In this document: piece after piece, positions 9,746 to 17,906 of the stretch
Layout: the number at the start of each line of letters is the position of its first letter
How positions within the stretch are numbered: the stretch's first letter is position 1
Assembly (NCBI GenBank): GCA_900472295.1
Contig: UCIA01000004.1
Location: 62,001 to 126,000 of the forward strand
DNA from: Hyphomicrobiales bacterium
Lineage (GTDB): Bacteria > Pseudomonadota > Alphaproteobacteria > Rhizobiales > Rhizobiaceae
Direction: 5' to 3'
Length of the DNA: 64,000 nucleotides
Position numbers and translations under genes: made by a program
The notes under the pieces: model-generated
Database searches by the model: none
The model's input: the letters and a program-made list of their open reading frames with translations, nothing else
Told to the model about the DNA's origin: nothing

Positions 9746-11732
9746 GGCGCAGGCGCCGCAACCCGACGCACCGTTCACCTGGGGCGATGTAGAGGCAATC
9801 CTCACCGCAGCCGGCGGCAATGAGGGGCCAGACAGCCTGACGGGACTGACGCTGCCGGACTTCCTGACGCTCCAGCTGCAGGGCATGCCGCTGATCGCGC
9901 CGCTTTCGACAACGTGCTGCGGCACGAGCGACGCCAAAGGGCGCGGTGCGCGCTCGACGCTTATCCGCGGCCTGCGCGGCCTGCCGCCCTTCGACGGCAA
10001 GCAGTTCCCTCGCCTGCCCTGGGGCGGCAAGGCAGTCGCCGATGATGATATCGACCGGATCGAGACCTGGATCGAAGAAGGCTGCCCCGGAGAGCTGATC
10101 GAAACGGTCGCACTTGCCGGCGAGGTCAGCGTCGCGACAGAGGCCCGCGTTGAGGTGAAAGGGCTTCCGGGTCCGATCTTCGGCCCGGCATCCGATCCGG
10201 CGGCGTGGCGCTACGCCAAGGGCGAATTGCGCCAGCGCATGGATGTCGACGTGCTTGATGGGCCGCAGAGAGAGCGGCTTCGCTATGCCTTTCGCGAACT
10301 CTACAAGCTCAACAAATGGGTCGGCGACAAGCGCAGCTACAACAATCTGGCGCTGATCCACCAGAACCACTGCCAGCATGGCTGGGAGCGCTTCCTGCCT
10401 TGGCACCGGGTCTATCTCTACGAGTTCAAGCAGGCGCTGCAGGATTTCTGCCCCGACGTGACCATGCCGTGGTGGGATTTCCCGGCGTCACGCTACAAGC
10501 CGGAAGATCCGAAGAACGGTGCGATCCTTCCCGATGCCTTCAAGGGCTTTCTCACCGAGGCAACCGCGCGCTTCCTGCGTGACAAGGGTTTCCCGGCCAA
10601 GATCGACACGCTGGTCGGCCAGCTCTGGTCCAATCCGACCGAGGTTTACGATGCGGTCAGCAAGGCCTGCGGCAAGGACTATGTGACGGGCGAGAACCGC
10701 AAGCGGCTGATCGATGCGCTGCTCGACGCCAATTCGCTGTGGTATCCGCTGCGCTATTCCGGCCAGTTCGGCAAAGGCACGATCAACAGCGTCATCCACT
10801 ACCACTATCCGGCGCAGGAGGACATTGACGAGATCCTGTCGCTACGCACCTTCCGCGATTTCGGCGGCGGCAGCCTCTATGTCGACAGTTTCGGCTTCCT
10901 CGACCAGAACCCGCACAACACCATGCACATCTGGACCGGCGGCATGAACCCGGCGTTCAAGACCGACGCCCCCGCCGACCGCAACAGCGCCGTTCGCGTT
11001 GCCGGACGCAAATTCCACCAGCATGACGATCTCTATTCCGAGCCGCAGTTCGGCGACATGTTCTCGAACCTGACGGCGTCCTACGACCCGATCTTCTGGC
11101 CGGTGCACGCCAATATCGACCGGCTCTGGTGGCGCTGGCAGCAGGAGCATCCGGACGGCCTGCCAGCCGATCTCGATTCGGCGCTGACGCCGTGGAGCTA
11201 TGCGGTGCGCGATACGCTCGACATGAACCGCTTCGGCTATGAATATGTGCGCGGCGGATGCCTGATGCCGGTAGGCTTGACCAACCCGGTCGGACGCTTC
11301 GTCTCGGCGCCGATCGCGGTGCCCGACGCGACCAAAAGCTTCCGTTCGGCCGAAGTGCGGCTGCACCGCGTGCCGCAGCTGCCGCGCTCCTGCTTCATTC
11401 GCGTCTTCCTCAACACGCCGGATGCCGATGCCTCGACGCCGCTCAACGTGCCGGGTTATGCCGGCTACGCCGCCGTGTTCGGCCATGGCGAATGTTATGG
11501 CGGCCCCGGACATTGCGAGGTGCCGCCGGCGGAAAACCGCAAATTCGATTTGCGCGAGCGCTCCATGAACACGCCGCGCAATCACCGCATCGACGTGACG
11601 CGCGCCGCACGCCGGCTGATCGCGGCTGGCGCCGCCAGCCTCACCGTCAGCCTGGTGGTGATCGGCGCTTCCTATGAGGAAGACCGCGAGTTGTTGCGGC
11701 TCGACGGGGTCTCGCTCAACTTTCTCGACTGA
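9732..11732 (+). CDS. Tyrosinase-family type 3 copper protein with N- and C-terminal extensions
   Basis: The product is 666 residues. Residues 1-120 form an extra domain with a CC pair and an IETWIEEGCP ending. The CuA region is LIHQNHCQHGWERFLPWHR, with ligands probably H210, H216 and H225; Cys214-Gln-His216 matches the Cys-x-His thioether motif of fungal tyrosinases. CuB is HNTMHIWTGG (H395, H399) and SYDPIFWPVHANIDRLWWRW (H459). A C-terminal domain of about 150 residues contains RKFDLRE, resembling the KFDV domain that shields plant polyphenol oxidases. It oxidises phenols to quinones. No signal peptide is seen. ATG at 9732 lies inside the multicopper oxidase end, so the genes are coupled. 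Confidence 0.9.
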   Translation: MPTSKAQAPQPDAPFTWGDVEAILTAAGGNEGPDSLTGLTLPDFLTLQLQGMPLIAPLSTTCCGTSDAKGRGARSTLIRGLRGLPPFDGKQFPRLPWGGKAVADDDIDRIETWIEEGCPGELIETVALAGEVSVATEARVEVKGLPGPIFGPASDPAAWRYAKGELRQRMDVDVLDGPQRERLRYAFRELYKLNKWVGDKRSYNNLALIHQNHCQHGWERFLPWHRVYLYEFKQALQDFCPDVTMPWWDFPASRYKPEDPKNGAILPDAFKGFLTEATARFLRDKGFPAKIDTLVGQLWSNPTEVYDAVSKACGKDYVTGENRKRLIDALLDANSLWYPLRYSGQFGKGTINSVIHYHYPAQEDIDEILSLRTFRDFGGGSLYVDSFGFLDQNPHNTMHIWTGGMNPAFKTDAPADRNSAVRVAGRKFHQHDDLYSEPQFGDMFSNLTASYDPIFWPVHANIDRLWWRWQQEHPDGLPADLDSALTPWSYAVRDTLDMNRFGYEYVRGGCLMPVGLTNPVGRFVSAPIAVPDATKSFRSAEVRLHRVPQLPRSCFIRVFLNTPDADASTPLNVPGYAGYAAVFGHGECYGGPGHCEVPPAENRKFDLRERSMNTPRNHRIDVTRAARRLIAAGAASLTVSLVVIGASYEEDRELLRLDGVSLNFLD

Positions 11733-11770
11733 CCTGAAGACGAGGCCGGCGCCGGCACAGGGGGAATCAC

Positions 11771-14416
11771 ATGGCCGACCCATCGATCTATCGCATTCAC
11801 CCGGCGGTCGGCATTGCCCGGCTCGGCGACAGCCCCGAGGCCTTCTGCATCTCGCCGGAAAAGCCGGCACAGATGCCGATCGAATGCGACGCCAATGGCA
11901 ATGCCGCCAAGGGCGACGCGCCGATCAAGCATTTCAAGGACAGTAAGGGCCGCATCAAGCGCCAGGCGGCGCGCTTCCAGATCTTCGTCTATGACGCGGC
12001 CAATCCCGACGGCATCCCGCTGAAGATCGGCGACCCAGTCGAGGGCGGCGGCAACAGAGGCAAGCTGGTCGATATTCAATGGCGTGTTCAACTCGCCAAC
12101 AAGAAGGCGGCGTGGTTCACCTTCGATGGACTGCGCGGCGAAGCCGGCTACCCCGACGGCTCGCCGCTGCGCAACCCTGGCATCACCGACCCCATCGAGC
12201 GGCAGAAACTGGTCATCGACGCCGGCCCCCAAGCGGTCGACTGCACCGCCCGGCGCAAGGCGAGTTTTGGCCGCGGCACCAACCCGGCCTATGCCGTCAC
12301 CTTCCCGCCGACCGGGATGGCGCCCAACGACATCGACACGCTGGGCGACATGATGACGGACGACAATGGGCGCCTGCTGGTGCTCGGCGGGCACGGCAAC
12401 AGCGGCTCGTTCCTCTCGGGCTTCGGCCATCCGCGCATCGAGACCTATGCCAACAGCGATGGCTGGTTCGACGACATTTCCGACGGCCCGGTGATGGCGC
12501 GCCTGGTGATGATGGAAGAGCGCGTCCAGGCGCTGCGCTACATCGATGTCGAATACCCCGCCTGGGTGCTGATGGGCTATCCCCGCTATGCGCCGGAAGT
12601 GCTCGACATGATCACGCTGGAAGACGTGGTCGAGGACATGTCGATCCGCGAATTCGCCTATCGCACCGACATGTACGGTACCGCTGGTACGTTCAACACG
12701 CCGCAAAAAATCGATCCTACCGATACGGCGGCCCTGCTGCACTGGAAGGCCGGACCGGTGGAGTGGAACCCGGCCTACCGTCCCTGGTTCTGGCGCGACA
12801 TCTGGCCGATCATTTTCCGCGCCGACGAATTCTCCTATTTCGCCAACATCCTCCAACAGTCGAATTTTCCGCACAACCAGTCGAGTCGCGGCACGTTCGA
12901 CCCCTATCGCCTGTGCATCCCGCCACGCATAGCGCCGCGCGCACTGGCGGCGAAGGAAGGACGCGCCAGGGACGACCAGGCCAGCGGACGCCTGCTCGAA
13001 GCGGCTGTGGAGCCGAGCCTGATGCTGCTCGATGCTACACAGGCGCCGGGCGCGGCAAAGGATACCGTGGTGGGCGAGGCCGGCGAAACGCTTAAGGTGG
13101 CAGCAGCGGCATTCACCGCCGCGGTCTGCCCGCCGACAAATGGCGAGGCGCCGCGCGCCTATGCCGCGCGCTGGCAAAAGACCTTTGCCGACAACGACAC
13201 GCTGGCCGATCCTGCCTATGCCGAGGCGCGTAGCGCTTTCGACGCTGCCGTCACCGGCGTGATCGAGCGCATCGCCGCCGCGGTCGCACCTCCGCTGGAG
13301 TCGATGCTGGAACTCGCGCGCTCTTCGTCGCGGCAGGAGCCGGGCGAACCCGACCGCACCACCGATCCCGACGAGCCGATCGAAGCGGCGCTGCGGCGGC
13401 TGGCTTTCGAATACCGCTCCGGCCAACTGTTCGATCGCGCACTCACTGCTGCGGCCAAGGACGCCACCACCGATCCCGGCCGTTCCGCGCGGCAATATCT
13501 CTTCGATCTGCTGCGCAAGCCCGGCGAAGAGAACCTGTTCCGGCTTGAGGCCAATCCGGCGACGCGCACCTATCATTTGCCGCTGATGCCGCTCTTGGCC
13601 GGCGACAATCCGATCACCAACAAGACGGTGAGCAAATTCCTGCGACTGACCGACACGCAGCTGTTCCTGCTGCGGCAATGGGCGGCCGGCATCTTCATCG
13701 ACGAGGTCGATGCGGGTTTCGCACCTGCCATCGATCCATGGCAGCCCTACAAGGACTGGAATGTGCCGGGCGGACGCGGCCTCGACCAGGGCGTGCTGTC
13801 GAACGGTCTCGGCGGCGCCTTCTGCCCTGGCGGTGAGGTGACGTGGATCATCCGCAATCCGGCGATCTGGCGCGAGCCTTACCGGATCAAGGCCGATCCC
13901 GAATGGTACACCTTCGCGCTGACCGCCGCCCAGGAGAACGCCAACCGCTGGGGCGCCGGCGTCAGCGAGGAGGGCTACATCGCCTATGCCTCCGACCCGC
14001 TGTCGCTCGGCAGCGATTTCGACATCGGGCTGCAGCCGGGCGACCTGACCAAGCTCAGCGGCCTGCCCTGGCAAGCCGATTTCAACGAATGCTCCACCCA
14101 GACGATCGACGTCACCTATGAGGAATGGAACGTTCTTTATCCCGACAGCGTCGGCAACACGCTGATGGAGCGCGAGCGGCGCGTGTGGGAGACGCTGTGG
14201 TGGCCGGCGCACCGGCCGATGCAGGTGTATTACCCCGTCGGCACCGACTTCCAGTTCCGCAACTGGGCGCGCGGCATTCCGCAGACGCTCGCCGGCGACC
14301 TCAAAATGGTGACCGAATGGTCGAAGCTCGGCTTCATGGTCCGTAACCCCGGCGGCGGGCTCGATCAGCCCTCGCCCAGCATCAAATACATCTGCGTCGA
14401 AGATTCGGGAGAATGA
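11771..14416 (+). CDS. LodA-like oxidase of the cysteine tryptophylquinone family
   Basis: The product is 881 residues. The N-terminal IHPAVGIARLGDSPEAFCI is the hallmark of LodA/GoxA proteins, which oxidise amino acids (lysine epsilon-amine or glycine) with a self-derived quinone made from a Cys and a Trp. Near the C-terminus are GGAFCPGGEVTW (Cys685) and GLPWQADFNEC (Trp767), the likely cofactor region. Known members are about 700 residues; here an insert of roughly 200 residues rich in Ala and Arg occupies about 390-590. A clear GGGGGA-like ribosome site precedes the ATG. It overlaps the next gene by four bases and is followed by a LodB-like gene. Substrate is unknown. Confidence 0.85.
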   Translation: MADPSIYRIHPAVGIARLGDSPEAFCISPEKPAQMPIECDANGNAAKGDAPIKHFKDSKGRIKRQAARFQIFVYDAANPDGIPLKIGDPVEGGGNRGKLVDIQWRVQLANKKAAWFTFDGLRGEAGYPDGSPLRNPGITDPIERQKLVIDAGPQAVDCTARRKASFGRGTNPAYAVTFPPTGMAPNDIDTLGDMMTDDNGRLLVLGGHGNSGSFLSGFGHPRIETYANSDGWFDDISDGPVMARLVMMEERVQALRYIDVEYPAWVLMGYPRYAPEVLDMITLEDVVEDMSIREFAYRTDMYGTAGTFNTPQKIDPTDTAALLHWKAGPVEWNPAYRPWFWRDIWPIIFRADEFSYFANILQQSNFPHNQSSRGTFDPYRLCIPPRIAPRALAAKEGRARDDQASGRLLEAAVEPSLMLLDATQAPGAAKDTVVGEAGETLKVAAAAFTAAVCPPTNGEAPRAYAARWQKTFADNDTLADPAYAEARSAFDAAVTGVIERIAAAVAPPLESMLELARSSSRQEPGEPDRTTDPDEPIEAALRRLAFEYRSGQLFDRALTAAAKDATTDPGRSARQYLFDLLRKPGEENLFRLEANPATRTYHLPLMPLLAGDNPITNKTVSKFLRLTDTQLFLLRQWAAGIFIDEVDAGFAPAIDPWQPYKDWNVPGGRGLDQGVLSNGLGGAFCPGGEVTWIIRNPAIWREPYRIKADPEWYTFALTAAQENANRWGAGVSEEGYIAYASDPLSLGSDFDIGLQPGDLTKLSGLPWQADFNECSTQTIDVTYEEWNVLYPDSVGNTLMERERRVWETLWWPAHRPMQVYYPVGTDFQFRNWARGIPQTLAGDLKMVTEWSKLGFMVRNPGGGLDQPSPSIKYICVEDSGE

Positions 14417-14418
14417 CA

Positions 14419-14835
14419 ATGACCAATCCCTTTGTCGGCAACTGGACCTATCGCAGCTTCCTCAACGATCCCGATATCAGCAAAGCGGCCAACGATCTCC
14501 TGTTCGGTGAAGGCACGCTGGCCATTGCGGAGCAGTCGCAGACCGAGCTTTCGGGAACGATCGGAGGTCCCGGCTGGTCGCTCGATCTGCGCGGCAGTTT
14601 TGGTTACGGCTCGCCGATGCAGGTCCGTTTCCAGGGCAAGGGCGTGGTTGGCGGCGAAGAGTGGATCTACGACTATATAGGCTGGCTGGTGCCGGTGTGG
14701 CCGAACAGCACCGACCGGCTGGAGGTGGCGGCGATCGTCGGCTCGGTGGTGCGCACCATCCCGCATTCGGGCGATGGCGGCAGCACCAATCCGGCAGGGG
14801 TGGTGGCTTCTTTCTATGCCGTCAGAGCAAGCTGA
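14419..14835 (+). CDS. Unknown 138-residue protein between LodA-like and LodB-like genes
   Basis: The product is MTNPFVGNWTYRSFLNDPD onward, rich in Gly and aromatic residues and predicted mostly beta, with no signal peptide and no Cys. The opening NPFVGNWTYRSF and later GKGVVGGEEWIYDYIGW look lipocalin-like, but I do not recognise a named family. The start at 14419 is preferred over 14413 because the GGGAG ribosome site is then seven bases away. It overlaps the flavoprotein gene by 20 bases. Its place between an oxidase and its modifying enzyme suggests a maturation, scaffold or substrate-binding role; this is inference. Confidence 0.75.
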   Translation: MTNPFVGNWTYRSFLNDPDISKAANDLLFGEGTLAIAEQSQTELSGTIGGPGWSLDLRGSFGYGSPMQVRFQGKGVVGGEEWIYDYIGWLVPVWPNSTDRLEVAAIVGSVVRTIPHSGDGGSTNPAGVVASFYAVRAS

Positions 14836-15976
14836 TTTCGTCGTCATCGGCGGCGGTCCGGCGGGGGCGTCGGCAGCGCTGACGCTGCGCCGTCATGCGC
14901 CCGGACGGCGCGTGGTTTTGGTTGAGGCCGGGCGGCACGACCGGGCCAAGCCGGGCGAGGTTCTGCCGGCCGTGGCGCAAGGGCTGCTGCGTCAGCTCGG
15001 TATCTGGGAGCTATTCCTAGCCGCTTCTTTCGTCGAGAGCCGCGCAGTCGTTTCGGCCTGGGCCGACGAGACGCCGCAAGAACGGCCCAGCATTTTCTCC
15101 GCACAGGGCACCGGCTGGCAACTCGACCGGGCGCGGTTCGACCGGCTTCTGGTTGAGGCAGCAGCGGCGGCGGGCGTAGACGTTCGGCTTGGCTGCACGG
15201 TGCGTTCGGCCACGCGTGAGGGTCAGGGCTGGTGGCTGGAGCTCGCCGATGGGGATATCGTCGCCGGCGCCGTGATCTGGGCGGCCGGTCGCAGCTGGAA
15301 GCTGGCGCGTTCGTTCGGCGCGACGCTTAAGGTTCATGCGCACCTTGCTGCCTACACGCGGTTCTTCGACCGCGCGCCTGGCGATTGCCGAATGGTCATC
15401 GAGGCGCGTCCAGAAGGCTGGTGGTACAGCGCCGACCTGCCCGGCGACGGCCGTGTGGTGGCGTGCCTGACCGATCCTGATCTCGGCAGCAACTTGCGCG
15501 ACCCGAAAAGCTGGTACCGCGCGCTAGCGGCAACAAAGGTCATCGCCCCGCTTCTGCCCGATGGCGCGCGCGAAACCTCAGCTTCGGTGAAATCGGCGGG
15601 AACAGCCACAATCGATCCGGCCGCGGGTGAGCGCTGGCTGGCGGCGGGCGACTGCCTGTTTGCCGCCGACCCACTGTCGTCGCGCGGCATCGTGCATGCG
15701 CTGCGTTCTGGCATTCTTGCGGCCTACGCCGCGTCGGACATGATCGAGGGCCGCGACGAACTCGCACGCAGGCGCTATAAGATGATCGCCGCGCAGGGCT
15801 ATTCCGACTACGTCCCGGCACTCGCCGCCTACTACGCAGCAGCCGCGCGATGGGACACGCTTTTCTGGCAGCGGCGTCGCAGCCCTGTCGAAGCTCGGGC
15901 GGCCACTCAGGAACGGGCTATGGGCATTTCGAGCATGGGGGAGCGATCCAATGAAACTCGGCATCCCGGTCTATGA
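14816..15976 (+). CDS. LodB-like FAD-dependent flavoprotein
   Basis: The product is 386 residues. An N-terminal FAD Rossmann motif DFVVIGGGPAGASAALTL is followed by KPGEVLP, a central substrate domain, and the C-terminal FAD motif GDCLFAADPLSSRGIVHAL. This is the geranylgeranyl-reductase/tryptophan-halogenase-like fold to which LodB belongs. In characterised pairs LodB is required to generate the cysteine tryptophylquinone in LodA. The ATG at 14816 is inside the preceding gene, and the 3' end overlaps the DJ-1 gene by 26 bases, so the whole cluster is tightly coupled. It lacks a signal peptide and acts in the cytoplasm. Confidence 0.85.
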   Translation: MPSEQADFVVIGGGPAGASAALTLRRHAPGRRVVLVEAGRHDRAKPGEVLPAVAQGLLRQLGIWELFLAASFVESRAVVSAWADETPQERPSIFSAQGTGWQLDRARFDRLLVEAAAAAGVDVRLGCTVRSATREGQGWWLELADGDIVAGAVIWAAGRSWKLARSFGATLKVHAHLAAYTRFFDRAPGDCRMVIEARPEGWWYSADLPGDGRVVACLTDPDLGSNLRDPKSWYRALAATKVIAPLLPDGARETSASVKSAGTATIDPAAGERWLAAGDCLFAADPLSSRGIVHALRSGILAAYAASDMIEGRDELARRRYKMIAAQGYSDYVPALAAYYAAAARWDTLFWQRRRSPVEARAATQERAMGISSMGERSNETRHPGL

Positions 15977-16583
15977 AGGCGTCAACCTGCTCGATGTGGC
16001 CGGTCCACTTGAGATGTTTTCCTGGGTCGACAAAAAGAAGGGGTTGGAGACGGTTCTCCTGTCGATCGATGGCGCGCCCGTCACCAGCTTGAATGGGGTG
16101 CGTTTCGATGCGCAAGCCAGCTTCAAGGCAACGCCCAAACTGGACATACTGTGGGTGCCCGGTGGTGCTCCCGATGCGCTTGGAAAAATCATGAGCGACC
16201 CGTCATCGCCCTATCTCGCTTACCTCAGACAGGTTGCGAAAGATGCGAAATGGGTGTGTTCAGTTTGCGAGGGTGCGCTGTTGCTGGCCCGAGCCGGTTT
16301 GCTCGACGGTCACCAGGCGACGACGCATTGGGCATTCGTCGACTGCCTGCGCCGCTTTCCCGAAATCAAGGTGGCCAGGGGCCATCCGCGGTTTATCCAG
16401 TCAGGCAACCGACTGACCGGCGGCGGCATATCTTCGGGACTTGATGAAGCGCTGCACCTCATCGCCCAGCTGTTCGACGACGCAACTGCTGCCGACGCCC
16501 AGGTAACGACACAGTATTTTCCGGTACCGCCGGTTGCCGGAAAAATCCCGTCGAGGACACCTGCATGCATGGTTCAGTGGTGA
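15951..16583 (+). CDS. DJ-1/PfpI family protein
   Basis: The product is 210 residues of the class I glutamine amidotransferase-like DJ-1/PfpI fold. It starts MKLGIPVYEGVNLLDVAGP, with a conserved Glu in PLEMF, a nucleophile elbow in VCSVCEGALLLARAGLLDGH and the following ATTHWAF. This pattern resembles isonitrile hydratases and cyclohexyl-isocyanide hydratase-like proteins. It overlaps the LodB-like gene and closes the oxidase cluster. In this setting it could repair or detoxify quinone or aldehyde adducts; that is inference from position only. Confidence 0.85.
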   Translation: MKLGIPVYEGVNLLDVAGPLEMFSWVDKKKGLETVLLSIDGAPVTSLNGVRFDAQASFKATPKLDILWVPGGAPDALGKIMSDPSSPYLAYLRQVAKDAKWVCSVCEGALLLARAGLLDGHQATTHWAFVDCLRRFPEIKVARGHPRFIQSGNRLTGGGISSGLDEALHLIAQLFDDATAADAQVTTQYFPVPPVAGKIPSRTPACMVQW

Positions 16584-16899
16584 TCAGGCAGGACCTGCGG
16601 GCCGATGTCGGAGCAGTTGCACAAGTCAGGCCAGGGCATGTGCGCGAATTTTCGCAGCATGAATTACGGTGACAGTGCACTTTATCCGTTCAACCGCCAG
16701 ACGCCGTGCCCGCATCGATCGCCCGGGCACATCTGACGAGCGAGCCCGACGGTGTCCCCGGCAACACGGTTTGGCACTTCTCGACACTAATCGGGACCGA
16801 TGCCGAACACCAAATCCCGGATCAGGCCATCGATCGGGTGTCGCATCCTACGCGAACCAATTGGATGCCTGAACAAAGTTAGTAGAAAAGGACGGGCAC
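16584..16899. other. Intergenic region, nothing recognised
   Basis: The region follows the DJ-1 gene and precedes a broken SDR gene. Short open frames show no family similarity. A GC-rich first part gives way to a plain spacer with an AAGGACGGGCAC ribosome site for the SDR at its end. I see no clear terminator. Confidence 0.4.
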
Positions 16900-17641
16900 A
16901 TGATCGATCTGAGTGGGAAGCGTGCATTGGTGACTGGAGGATCGCGGGGCATCGGGGCCGCGATCGCGTTAGCACTGGCGGAGAACGGCGCCGACGTTGC
17001 ATTTACTTACCGGCGCTCCGCCGAGAAGTCTGATGCGGTGGTCAAGTCCATCGAAAGCATGGGGCGTCGCGCAGTCGCCATCCAAGCCGACAGCGCCGCC
17101 CCGGAGGCCATCATGCGCTCAGTGGGCCAAGCCGTCTCGGCGCTCGGTGGACTCGATATCCTCGTCAACAGCGCGGCTATCGGCCACACCGGAGCGATCG
17201 ACGAGATCGACGTGAACGACTATCAGGCCGTGATGGACGTCAACGTGCGAGCGCCAGTGCTGTTTGCGACAGCAGTTATCCCGCATCTTACCAAAGGGGG
17301 ACGCATCATCACAATCGGTTCGGCCTTGGGAGAGCGGGTCCCATTTCCCAGGCATAACGGTTTACGCGATGTCCAAAGCGGCACTTACCTCCTTCATCCG
17401 CGGTCTTTCGGGTGAACTCGGTCCGAGCGGCATCACTGTGAATCTCGTGCAGCCCGGGACGACCAATACGGATGCAAATCCGGCGGATGGGGAGGCTGCC
17501 CCTTTCCAGCAAAGCCTGACGTCACTGGGACGCTACGCCGAGCCGCGCGAAATCGCGAACGCTGTGGTCTTTCTGGCAAGTCCCGCCGCGAGCATGATCA
17601 CGGGCTCCATCCTGACCGCCGACGGTGGCGCAACCGCCTGA
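16900..17641 (+). pseudogene. Short-chain dehydrogenase, frameshifted
   Basis: The first frame (16900 onward) gives the cofactor motif TGGSRGIG, the NSAA turn and a catalytic Ser region ITIGSALGERVPFP. The family continuation, GITVYAMSKAALTSFIRGLS then ITVNLVQPG and the C-terminal TGSILTADGG, is in the +1 frame. The switch lies at about 17345-17355. The catalytic Tyr-x3-Lys is therefore out of frame with the NAD site. The two parts together make a normal length of about 246 residues, so the lesion is recent or a sequencing error. An ATG with a good ribosome site opens it. Confidence 0.85.
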
Positions 17642-17906
17642 GCGGACTTGATGTTCGCAAGCGGGCCAATTGCGTGCTCGGCAATGCATCGAGTGCCCCA
17701 TCGCCATTCGCGCCAAGCTCCGGCCTTGACAGAGTCGGGTCGAGGGCGACGTGAAGGAGGCAGCCCTGTGGACTCTGTGTTGAGAGGATTTCAAGCTAAC
17801 CGCTCAACCACACCAGCTAGAAGGAGAAATTCCCGTGAAGGTTCGCAAGTTTGGCCTGCTGCCGGTTGAGACGCGGGCGTAGCTCACCCCTACATGTAGC
17901 GCACCC

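Noticed and set aside
11672..14419. A 915-codon open frame on the minus strand
   Set aside because: It is exactly antisense to the LodA-like gene, is rich in Arg/His/Gly without domain motifs, and arises from the high GC content of the third codon positions.
17335..17360. Programmed frameshift in the SDR gene
   Set aside because: No slippery heptamer, internal Shine-Dalgarno site or downstream structure was apparent, and SDRs are not known to use recoding; a mutation or sequencing error is simpler.
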